This document shows, piece after piece, positions 1 through 4,996 of a DNA stretch of 6,891 nt (position 1 is the stretch's first letter; every line of letters starts with the position of its first letter). A program made the position numbers and the translations under genes. The stretch is from CAVPRW01 sp046727435 [NCBI: bacterium] (GTDB lineage: Bacteria > Tectomicrobia > Entotheonellia > J063), in the NCBI GenBank assembly GCA_046727435.1, contig JBKPCR010000251.1:1-6891 (forward strand). The letters run 5' to 3'. The notes beneath the pieces are model-generated. The model ran no database searches, was not told the origin of the DNA, and saw only the letters and a list, made by a program, of their open reading frames with translations.

Positions 1-144
1 GTTGGAGGCATTGGCAAAGTGCTAAAATGTCCATGCGGGGCTTCCTCATAGGTTGAGAGTTGCAGTCGTGGTGGACGACAACTCTACGATAGATCTACGA
101 TGGAAGCCCCTTCAAGTGAGCGCATTTTGGCGAAGGTATTGCAG
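1..144. other. left edge, no confident gene
   Basis: No convincing gene lies here. On the plus strand, frame 1 is open from the window edge to a TAG at 49-51. Frame 3 is open from the edge to a TGA at 54-56. Either could be the last few residues of a gene that starts outside the window, but neither tail is recognisable. A 20-codon frame starting at ATG 100 ends at a TAA (160-162) inside the duplicated unit. If the attC reading of the next feature is right, this stretch is the 3' part of an upstream cassette. Confidence 0.35.
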
Positions 145-171
145 AGTGGAAACAGGTCGTAATAACTCCCT

Positions 172-259
172 GTCTAACCATCGGCTGCGGCCGACGCGCT
201 ACAGCGTCTGCTCGTGCCTCACTCCCGCTTCCGGGCGCAGCTGAGCCGTAGCGTTGGGC
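172..259 (+). other. attC-like recombination site, copy 1
   Basis: The site opens with GTCTAAC (172-178), matching the attC box RYYYAAC, and closes with GTTGGGC (253-259), matching GTTRRRY. Inside, CGGCT (182-186) pairs with AGCCG (244-248), with a few unpaired bases of the kind attC sites use to set strand choice. The centre has its own small hairpin, GACGC (193-197) with GCGTC (204-208). The 88-base length is within the usual attC range. The orientation, with the GTT box downstream, agrees with the plus-strand gene that follows the second copy. No integron integrase is visible in the window, so this would be a cassette array away from its integrase, or a remnant. A structured repeat that is not attC cannot be excluded. 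Confidence 0.55.
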
Positions 260-292
260 ATAAACAGTGGAAACAGGTCGTAATAACTCCCT

Positions 293-380
293 GTCTAACC
301 ATCGGCTGCGGCCGACGCGCTACAGCGTCTGCTCGTGCCTCACTCCCGCTTCCGGGCGCAGCTGAGCCGTAGCGTTGGGC
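293..380 (+). other. attC-like recombination site, copy 2
   Basis: This is identical to copy 1, shifted by 121 bases: GTCTAAC at 293-299 and GTTGGGC at 374-380. The predicted crossover, between G and TT of the GTT box, falls at 374/375. The start codon of the next gene (ATG 407) follows 26 bases after the end of the box, a distance typical of the short leader of integron gene cassettes. If both sites are active, the cassette between them is only 121 bases and carries no gene. Confidence 0.55.
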
Positions 381-406
381 ATAAACATAAGTAGGAAACA
401 TGTGTT

Positions 407-964
407 ATGTCGGGAGGCTACGTGTACCTTGACTAGAACATCGTCGACAGAATAGACACTCGTTTACGAAAGGCACTTGTGAGCTTTCTGCAGGACAACC
501 AGCTCACACCTGTAGTCTCGATTGCTTCACTTAATGAAATAGAAGGAGGCGAGCGGGCCGAGAGAGTAGCGGCAAATATTGAGGGGCTACTGGATCTCGG
601 TTCCCGGTTCATTATTGTAGCTGATTCGCGCATCCACATTGTTGCACTGAGCTGGACCAGAATATCGGAGCTTCTTGCTAGGAAGAACAAGCTCATCGAG
701 GATACGGTTAAAGTAGTTAATGCCGCTCAATCCTACCTGATTAGTCGTACGTCCAAGGATGAGCTAGAACAAAGAAGATCTAAGGTAACGGAGCAAATTA
801 GGATGTTGGTCGGTCGCTACGACGGTACGGATGCAAAGGCTTCCAGAAATCTTCAGGAACTGATAGCTCTGATGGAAGCAATCAGTGTGGGAGGTGTTCC
901 TCCCCAGTACAATAGACTCTTTCAATATTTATTAGTCGGCATAGTTCCACGGTCGGTACTGTAG
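407..964 (+). pseudogene. PIN-like nuclease gene, amber-interrupted and cut by an IS
   Basis: The frame from ATG 407 reads M-S-G-G-Y-V-Y-L-D-stop-N-I-V-D, then stays open to 964. An AGGAAA Shine-Dalgarno lies at 393-398. D9 and N11 fit the first motif of PIN-like RNases (hydrophobic-D-x-N), and E44 in the SLNEIEGGE stretch fits the second acidic position. The TAG (434-436) sits where such proteins often carry Gln, so one C-to-T change from CAG would explain it. Reinitiation is possible at GTG 479, which has GAAAGG upstream (468-473), but that product lacks D9. Residues after N169 come from the inserted IS; without the IS the protein would end N-K-S at 171 residues. Base composition is visibly more AT-rich than the genes to the right. 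The attC-like site just upstream suggests a cassette gene, and a toxin-antitoxin role is plausible. The fold call rests on short motifs only. Confidence 0.5.
468..481 (+). promoter_or_regulatory. possible internal Shine-Dalgarno and GTG restart
   Basis: GAAAGG (468-473) lies five bases before GTG 479. It is the first start after the amber codon at 434-436 with a plausible ribosome site. If used, it would make a 161-residue product lacking the first catalytic aspartate. Reinitiation after the short 9-codon upstream frame is possible, but nothing else shows it occurs. Confidence 0.25.
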
Positions 965-1495
965 GCGGAAGTTATGCAGTCCACAACACATCTCCATGAT
1001 AGTGTCGCGAATGCCGTCTTTCAAAAGGCGTATCTTGTCTTTGACCATACGGTAGCGTTTCACCCCGCCAATCGCGTGTTCGATACGGATGCGGACGGAC
1101 GAGATGGCACGATTGGCCGCTTTCTCTGGGGGGGTGAGTTCCCCACCAGGGGGTTTTTTCTTGGGGTGGACGATCGTGATCCCTGGGCATGTATAGCCCT
1201 GGAACCCCATGTCTTGATAGAGACAGCTGCCTCGTGGGAAGGGATAGCCCTCCAGCTCAGCCAGGCTTTTATCATTCGCCTTCCCTTCATACGTGGCACT
1301 CAAGAAGCACATATGACTGGTCTCATCAATCACGAGGAGGTGTTTGATCGTATGGCACTTCTTTTTACCGCTGTAGTAGTCCTGTTGGTCCTCGGGATCG
1401 GCTGGGCGGTGGATCGGTCGCTCCGTACGATCATGCCAAAAAGGGGGGACCACGGGACATCCGCAGTCCGTTTGGCTGCGAGCATCTCCGCTCAT
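932..1495 (-). CDS. IS5-family transposase, catalytic DDE part (orfB)
   Basis: This 187-residue product is the catalytic domain of the transposase, a DDE_Tnp_4-type RNase H fold that cuts and joins DNA ends. The acidic triad is visible: D22 in WHDRTERPI, D95 in LYQDMGF, and E139 in IRIEHAIGGVKRYR. The YSGKKKCHTIK stretch and the C-terminal CGLHNFRLQYRPW are family hallmarks. All three acids are present, so the domain may be active if joined to orfA, either by frameshifting or as separate subunits. The start ATG overlaps the orfA stop by four bases. The gene ends 17 bases from the proposed left end of the IS. Its last codons lie antisense to the tail of the interrupted PIN-like frame. Confidence 0.85.
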   Translation of the reverse strand: MSGDARSQTDCGCPVVPPFWHDRTERPIHRPADPEDQQDYYSGKKKCHTIKHLLVIDETSHMCFLSATYEGKANDKSLAELEGYPFPRGSCLYQDMGFQGYTCPGITIVHPKKKPPGGELTPPEKAANRAISSVRIRIEHAIGGVKRYRMVKDKIRLLKDGIRDTIMEMCCGLHNFRLQYRPWNYAD

Positions 1496-1869
1496 TCGTC
1501 AGCATTTCGAGCGGGTCGCAACTCTTGATGGGCTAAGGCCTGATTCAACACCGCATGGAGGAGATGAATCCACGTATTCGCATGCGATTGCGACATCCCA
1601 AAGAGCTGACCTTGCACTTCTTGAATCGGGTTCTGTTTCACATACGTCAGCATGAAGAGCTGTTTGTCCGCTATCGTCGGTAAGGGACAATGGTCATAAG
1701 TACTGTAACGACGGCTGGTGCGGGGTTGCCCATCAATCGTGCGGTCCTGCAGAGAGGCCGCCAACGCGTGCTCGAAATGCGGCAGCAGCGCGGTAGATTC
1801 TGGCTCGGATAACCCCGTCATCGCTTGTAAACTCCCGGCACGTCGGGTCGCATCCTCGTAGCTTGGCAT
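1492..1869 (-). CDS. IS5-family transposase, N-terminal part (orfA)
   Basis: This 125-residue product is the DNA-binding half of a transposase. Residues 63-112, including ADKQLFMLTYVKQNP and FGMSQSHANTWIHLL, match the helix-turn-helix that precedes DDE_Tnp_4 domains in IS5-type elements. ATG 1869 is preferred over GTG 1884 because GGAGG (1875-1879, minus strand) stands five bases upstream. The stop overlaps the orfB start in an ATGA (1495-1492), so the halves could be translationally coupled. After the stop, the same frame continues with residues (AEMLAAK) that resemble the join in single-frame relatives as I recall them. That suggests the split may be a mutation rather than the native two-gene design. 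Confidence 0.8.
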   Translation of the reverse strand: MPSYEDATRRAGSLQAMTGLSEPESTALLPHFEHALAASLQDRTIDGQPRTSRRYSTYDHCPLPTIADKQLFMLTYVKQNPIQEVQGQLFGMSQSHANTWIHLLHAVLNQALAHQELRPARNADE

Positions 1870-1921
1870 AGGCACCTCCGACACGCGATGGTTGGTCGTG
1901 AGGCATGATACACTCTAAATC

Positions 1922-2155
1922 TTGATAAAGTCTATTTTACTGGCACCCAGGGAATTAGAACCCTATGATCCTTACGAAGCCGCAGTGGCATCCGGGGAGC
2001 TTGAGCGGCGATTTCCCTCGAGGCTTGAGGACATGGCAGCCAACACTCAGGAGCTCTATCTAGAGACTGATCCTCGAGAGGTCTTTGAACGATGGTTGGC
2101 ACTCCATCGACAGCAGGATCGTGCGCCATCAGCTGGCACCGAAGAAAATTCTTAG
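1922..2155 (+). CDS. small acidic protein, partner of the PIN-like gene
   Basis: This is a 77-residue protein of unknown family, rich in Glu and Asp (ELEPYDPYEA, ELYLETDPREVFERW) and without membrane segments or cysteines. The TTG start follows an in-frame TAA at 1916-1918. In the sequence before the IS inserted, this TTG overlaps the TGA of the PIN-like gene in a TTGA. That pattern signals translational coupling and co-function. No good Shine-Dalgarno is visible near TTG, which fits coupling but also leaves a later GTG possible. The IS now separates it from its upstream partner, so expression would depend on read-out or a new promoter. An antitoxin or accessory role is inferred from position only. 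Confidence 0.5.
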   Translation: MIKSILLAPRELEPYDPYEAAVASGELERRFPSRLEDMAANTQELYLETDPREVFERWLALHRQQDRAPSAGTEENS

Positions 2156-2367
2156 ACCCGGCTTCGCCCCTTTAATCTGCAAACGAGACGCCATCAAGCA
2201 ACACTACAAACAACATCATAACCTCGTGGGAGACTGCGTAAACTCTGGTTCAACAGTTGGTTGCGCGAGATCGCAAGGACACCAAAGATGACGCGGCTGC
2301 GGGTGGAAGAGTAGGACTATAACCGAGAGGCGTCCGAGGGTGTCGATCCATGCCGGTCCATAGTTAG

Positions 2368-2622
2368 CTCGTTGATCGGCTATTTCGTACCATCGTACGC
2401 GCGCAGTTCATCGTGCATACCTATGCAGAGCAGATTGGCTTCGGAGATGGCTATTCCTCCCATTTCATACGCACCACCTTCATCACGACGGCGTTGGTGA
2501 ATGGCGCCAAGCTGCAGGATGTCCAACGCACCGTCGGCCATGCGGATCCGGCGACCACACAGTTGTACGATCGCCGGCGGTTTCTGCCCCAGAAGTCTGC
2601 GGCGTTAGTGGTGCAATACTGA
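2368..2622 (+). pseudogene. tyrosine recombinase, C-terminal remnant
   Basis: The frame encodes the end of the catalytic domain of a tyrosine-type site-specific recombinase. It holds SSHFIRTTFITTAL with the H-x-x-R motif, then VQRTVGHADPATTQLYDRRR with the conserved GH and the nucleophilic Tyr. The product ends naturally at a TGA (2620-2622). Upstream, the frame continues with related-looking residues (LVDRLFRTIVRA) but is stopped by a TAG at 2365-2367 and a TAA at 2320-2322. The N-terminal arm-binding domain and the first catalytic Arg are not present. About 210 bases between 2155 and 2368 hold no other gene I can recognise. It does not show features of an integron integrase. It is most likely a decayed phage- or element-type integrase. 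Confidence 0.75.
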
Positions 2623-2660
2623 CAGGCTGGAGCGACCCGAGCGACGGTGGATGGGTGCGG

Positions 2661-2720
2661 CCTTGGCGTGTTCCACGGCGGTGGTCGCGTCCTTGGCGTG
2701 TTCCACGGCGGTGGTCGCGT
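2661..2720. repeat. perfect 30-bp tandem repeat (2 copies)
   Basis: Positions 2661-2690 and 2691-2720 are identical 30-mers that abut directly, each starting CCTTGGCGTG and ending GGTGGTCGCGT. Because 30 is a multiple of three, any frame through it gives a repeated decapeptide, for example LACSTAVVAS twice on the plus strand. It is probably a recent slippage duplication. No gene around it is certain. Confidence 0.95.
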
Positions 2721-2824
2721 CCTCCGGCGCAGCTGTGCTGGCGGCAATCAGGACGCATCGTGTTGATGGGGCGTGCAACGCCGGGAGACGACGATGAGCC
2801 AAGCGGAACCTCGCGGCGAGGCGG

Positions 2825-3070
2825 TTGTTGCGTGCGGCAGCGGTGATCGAGGCGACGCACTCCCGTTCACATGCGACCACGACCAACGCTGTTGGTCGAG
2901 TCACGCCTCTGGAGTTCCAGCACGATGGGAGGACGTTTCACCAGAGGCATGGCCCCGGTTGGTCTGGCCTGCCAACGTGCGAGGCAAGACCGCTTGTTCG
3001 CGCGGCTTTTCACTGGGGCAACATCATCATCCTTGCCGTGGATGGCCGGTGGCGAGAGGGCTCGGAATGA
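2825..3070 (+). CDS. hypothetical protein, doubtful
   Basis: A TTG-started frame of 81 residues contains FHWGNIIILAVDGRW near its end. The stretch is not recognised as any family. Third codon positions are mostly G or C, which mildly favours coding over chance. Against it, there is no clear Shine-Dalgarno, the start is weak, and overlapping frames are also open. After the TGA at 3068-3070 the same frame runs on to a TAA at 3134-3136, so the gene could be a decayed longer one. Confidence 0.2.
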   Translation: MLRAAAVIEATHSRSHATTTNAVGRVTPLEFQHDGRTFHQRHGPGWSGLPTCEARPLVRAAFHWGNIIILAVDGRWREGSE

Positions 3071-3204
3071 CGACGGCGTGGACGCCTCTGTCCCGTGATG
3101 CAGGACGTTCTCGCGTTGTACGGCTACCGGGCATAAGATTCTTCACACCAGCATGACAACTCGAACGCGCCTTGCGCGGGTCCGGTCCTCTGGACCGAGG
3201 AAGA

Positions 3205-3218
3205 AGGAGCCAGTGATG
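3205..3218 (+). promoter_or_regulatory. Shine-Dalgarno fixing the MOSC start
   Basis: AGGAG (3205-3209) lies six bases before ATG 3216. It argues for this start over the in-frame start at 3153, which would add 21 residues, and over GTG 3213, which would be too close to the ribosome site. Confidence 0.7.
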
Positions 3219-3758
3219 GGCGGGATGGTTGAAGCCGTGCACCGGAGTGCGTCTCATAGCCTGAAGAAGCCTGGACAGCCGAGTATCCGGCTGCTGGCGG
3301 GGTTGGGGGTGGAGGACGACGCGCACATGGGCGTGACGGTCAAGCATCGCTCGCGCGTCGCTCGCGATCCGCGTCAGCCCAATCGGCGGCAAGTGCACCT
3401 GATCTCGGCCGAGCTGCACGACGAGCTCCGTGGGCGAGGGTTTGCCGTGCGCGCGGGGGAGATGGGGGAGAACATCAGCACGCGGGGCATCGACCTGCTG
3501 CGCCTGCCGCTGGGCACGCGCTTGCACCTCGGCCTGACGGCCATCATCGAGATCACCGGCTTGCGCAACCCCTGTGCACAGCTCGAGCGCCTCCAGTCGG
3601 GCCTGAGGGAGGCCGTGCTCGACCACGATGTGCAGGGGCATCTGGTCCGCAAGGCGGGTGTTATGGGCATCGTGCTCGGCGGCGGCGACGTGCACCCGAG
3701 CGATCCCATCCGCGTTGAGTGGCCGTCGGAGCCACACCAGCCGTTGGAGCCGGTCTAA
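3216..3758 (+). CDS. MOSC-domain sulfur-carrier-type protein
   Basis: This 180-residue protein is a near-complete single MOSC domain, as found at the end of molybdenum cofactor sulfurases and in stand-alone YiiM-like proteins. MOSC domains bind the molybdenum cofactor or carry sulfur through a conserved cysteine. Visible marks are GVEDDAHMG (31-39), where most relatives have Gly in place of the first of the two Asp, then QVHLIS (59-64), GEMGENIST (81-89) and TGLRNPCAQL. Cys120 in the last motif is the expected functional cysteine. The C-terminus GVMGIVLGGGDVHPSDPI is typical. The protein is probably cytosolic. It stands alone, with the acetyltransferase 154 bases downstream in the same direction. 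A weak hairpin, CATGCT/AGCATG at 3782-3803, lies in that gap. The substrate cannot be told. Confidence 0.88.
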   Translation: MGGMVEAVHRSASHSLKKPGQPSIRLLAGLGVEDDAHMGVTVKHRSRVARDPRQPNRRQVHLISAELHDELRGRGFAVRAGEMGENISTRGIDLLRLPLGTRLHLGLTAIIEITGLRNPCAQLERLQSGLREAVLDHDVQGHLVRKAGVMGIVLGGGDVHPSDPIRVEWPSEPHQPLEPV

Positions 3759-3912
3759 GCCGAGCGGCCTGGGCCAACGGCCATGCTGTGACGGGATAGC
3801 ATGTCGCGCCTCTCCCTCGGAACGGCGCATGGCAGGCAGCATCTCGCTCGGTCCTCGAGTCGGACGTCTCATGGTCGTGGGGCCGAGTGTGGATCGGCGT
3901 TCAGGAGAGCCG

Positions 3913-4473
3913 ATGCGGAGCGAACACGACAAGATGCTGGCTGGTGAGCTCTATAACCCGCTCGACCCTCAGCTCCGCGCCGAGCGTCGCCGTGCGCGAC
4001 TGCTGTTCAACGCGCTCAACGACACCCGCGACGACCAGCCGGATGAGCGTGCGCGTCTCATCAGGGAACTGATTCCCGCCTCGGGCCGGGACATTTGGAT
4101 CGAGCCCCCGTTTGACTGCGACGACGGCAGCCATATCACGCTCGGCAACAAGGTCTTCTTCAACTGTAACTGTGTTGTCCTTGATGTCGCGCCGGTACGG
4201 ATCGGGTCAGGGGTGCTGATCGGGCCCGCCGTGCAGATCTCTGCGGCGACGCCCCCGCTGCGTGCGATAAAGCGCAGGACGGGGCTGGAATACGGCAGGC
4301 CGGTCGAGATCGGGGATGAGATATGGATCAGCGGGGGCGCGATCCTCTGCCCGGGCGTCCGGATCGGGGCGCGGGCGGTGATCGGGGCGGGCACTGTGGT
4401 GACGCGGGACATTCCGGCAGGGCTGTTCGCGGCGGGCAATCCCTGCCAAATCATCCGCGAGATCGGAGCCTAG
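3913..4473 (+). CDS. maltose/NodL-type O-acetyltransferase, catalytic His replaced
   Basis: This 186-residue protein belongs to the Maa/NodL/LacA group, which moves acetyl from acetyl-CoA to a sugar hydroxyl. Residues 5-57 (KMLAGELYNPLDPQL) form the N-terminal Mac domain. The rest is a left-handed beta helix of hexapeptide repeats, ending in the typical GAGTVVTRDIPAGLFAAGNPCQIIREI. ATG 3913 has AGGAG (3903-3907) five bases upstream, and the length fits the family. In relatives the loop reads like TATHPLD, with His as catalytic base. Here it is SAATPPLRA, so P114 (CCC, 4252-4254) stands at the His position, one base change from CAC. WISGGA also has Ser where Gly is usual. The fold should be intact, but activity is doubtful or relies on another base. 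Confidence 0.88.
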   Translation: MRSEHDKMLAGELYNPLDPQLRAERRRARLLFNALNDTRDDQPDERARLIRELIPASGRDIWIEPPFDCDDGSHITLGNKVFFNCNCVVLDVAPVRIGSGVLIGPAVQISAATPPLRAIKRRTGLEYGRPVEIGDEIWISGGAILCPGVRIGARAVIGAGTVVTRDIPAGLFAAGNPCQIIREIGA

Positions 4474-4633
4474 CGCAGACGTGCCGTGTGGTTCGACGCC
4501 CGGCCTCGTATCGGCCTGGAGTGGAGCGCTGGTGAGATGACCCGGAGAGTAGCGCTACATCAAGATACCAGGGCAGTTCTGGCTGATAGACCCCGGGAAG
4601 CTGTCAACATGAATAGACACGGAGGCGCCATCG

Positions 4634-4849
4634 ATGGCAATTGAAGAGATCAGAAATGATGTGGCCCTCTCTGGGGAGCTGGCAACTGGAGGCCAACCCT
4701 CCAAGGAGCACATCCAGAAGCTGGCGCAGGCGGGGTTTGAATGCATGATCAATCGGGTGCATTCCTTGTTTTTTAGCCGAGTAATCTTGAGTAATTTTGA
4801 CAAATCACTAGAACACCAATGGGCGGCTTGGCAGCGGCCAAAATCGTGA
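4634..4849 (+). pseudogene. DUF442 (beta-lactamase hydrolase-like) N-terminal fragment
   Basis: The first 40 residues (MAIEEIRNDVALSGELATGG, then QPSKEHIQKLAQAGFE and CMIN) match the start of DUF442 proteins. These are related to dual-specificity phosphatases and occur alone or fused to a beta-lactamase fold. A full domain is roughly 110-150 residues and would include the phosphatase loop. Here the match stops at codon 41, exactly where the inverted-repeat element begins (4755), and the last 31 residues are read from that element. GGAGG (4621-4625) stands eight bases before ATG 4634, so translation signals survive. No continuation of the domain is visible to the right of the element, so neighbouring sequence was probably lost as well. 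The phosphatase loop is missing, so a functional enzyme is unlikely. Confidence 0.7.
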
Positions 4850-4919
4850 ATATGGCCGCTGCCGAAAAGCTCATGAAATGATAGCCTCCTGGCTCTCTTA
4901 AAAAACAGGGAATGCACCC
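4755..4919. mobile_element. MITE-like inverted-repeat element, 165 bp
   Basis: The element is bounded by terminal inverted repeats that match at 20 of 21 positions: 4755-4775 (GGGTGCATTCC...TTTTTTA) and 4899-4919 on the other strand. It encodes no transposase of its own. It interrupts the DUF442 gene after codon 40. A perfect hairpin lies in its centre (4830-4863), giving a nested palindromic layout. I find no convincing target-site duplication at either end, so an adjacent deletion or a short target repeat may be involved. A miniature element moved by a transposase elsewhere in the genome is the simplest reading. Confidence 0.7.
4830..4863. repeat. perfect 11-bp hairpin inside the MITE-like element
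   Basis: GGCAGCGGCCA (4830-4840) pairs perfectly with TGGCCGCTGCC (4853-4863) across a 12-base loop. A T-G wobble and a T-A pair extend the stem outward. There is no following T run in either direction, so a simple intrinsic terminator is unlikely. It may serve as a recognition or folding feature of the element. Confidence 0.75.
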
Positions 4920-4922
4920 TAG

Positions 4923-4951
4923 TTGACACTATGTGCCACCAGTGCTAGCCT
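4923..4951 (+). promoter_or_regulatory. candidate sigma-70 promoter for the LLM gene
   Basis: A perfect -35 box TTGACA (4923-4928) is followed after 17 bases by TAGCCT (4946-4951), a 3-of-6 match to the -10 consensus. The -35 box lies only three bases beyond the MITE-like element and about 70 bases before the LLM start. The good spacing supports it, while the poor -10 box argues for caution. Confidence 0.35.
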
Positions 4952-4996
4952 TGATCACACCTCAGAGTCGTATCGCTAAGCAATAGAGGAGGGACG

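Larger units (their letters stand above)
145..386. repeat. perfect 121-bp tandem duplication (2 copies)
   Basis: Positions 145-265 and 266-386 are identical over all 121 bases and abut directly. The preceding bases differ (G144 versus C265), which sets the left edge. The repeat has no open frame that continues into a gene, and each copy contains one attC-like site (172-259 and 293-380). Perfect identity means the duplication is recent or is kept identical by conversion or selection. It may have arisen by replication slippage. Alternatively it is a gene cassette whose coding part was deleted, leaving only its recombination site. An assembly artefact is possible in a short-read assembly but is less likely for two directly abutting copies. 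Confidence 0.95.
915..1915 (-). mobile_element. IS5-family insertion sequence, about 1.0 kb
   Basis: The element carries a split DDE transposase on the minus strand (orfA then orfB). I place its ends from three weak but agreeing signs. First, GACTCTTTCA at 915-924 and the reverse complement GAGTGTATCA of 1906-1915 match at 7 of 10 positions. Second, a TA dinucleotide flanks both sides (913-914 and 1916-1917). Third, removing 915-1915 plus one TA restores a natural stop for the interrupted PIN-like gene. The orfB stop lies 17 bases from the left end and the orfA start 46 bases from the right end, a compact layout usual for IS5 relatives. A TA target repeat and a two-frame transposase suggest the IS427 or ISL2 groups. 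Exact ends could be off by a few bases. Confidence 0.75.
2623..3215. other. region with no confident gene
   Basis: Nearly 600 GC-rich bases lie between the recombinase remnant and the MOSC gene. Several frames are open on both strands, as expected at this GC, but none gives a product I recognise. One plus-strand frame has only two stops between 2651 and 3136 (TGA 2795 and TGA 3068) and favours G or C in third positions, so it may be a decayed gene. The region also contains the 30-bp tandem repeat at 2661-2720. Confidence 0.5.

Noticed and set aside
145-386. Two-unit CRISPR array
   Set aside because: The copies are 121 bases and directly adjacent with no spacer, so the repeat-spacer pattern is absent.
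974-1528. 184-residue plus-strand frame across the IS
   Set aside because: It is antisense to the DDE transposase, whose catalytic residues and family stretches are visible on the minus strand.
434-2367. Amber codon reassigned to glutamine, since TAG at 434 and TAG at 2365 both fall where Gln would fit
   Set aside because: The acetyltransferase ends normally at a TAG (4471-4473), and both affected frames belong to decaying or mobile genes. Simple nonsense mutation is enough.
2156-2400. A third attC site closing the PIN-like cassette
   Set aside because: GTTCAAC occurs near 2250, but no matching GTTRRRY box with complementary arms follows. If such a site existed it has decayed or been deleted.
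3628-3912. N-terminal extension of the acetyltransferase upstream of ATG 3913
   Set aside because: It would overlap the MOSC gene and has no family match. ATG 3913 has a good ribosome site and gives the usual protein length.
3027-3932. Long 301-residue open frame on the minus strand
   Set aside because: It lies antisense to the MOSC gene, which has clear family motifs and a ribosome site. The frame is a by-product of high GC.
4549-4558. Palindrome GTAGCGCTAC upstream of the DUF442 fragment as an operator
   Set aside because: A single 10-base palindrome in GC-rich DNA is expected by chance, and no promoter elements surround it.
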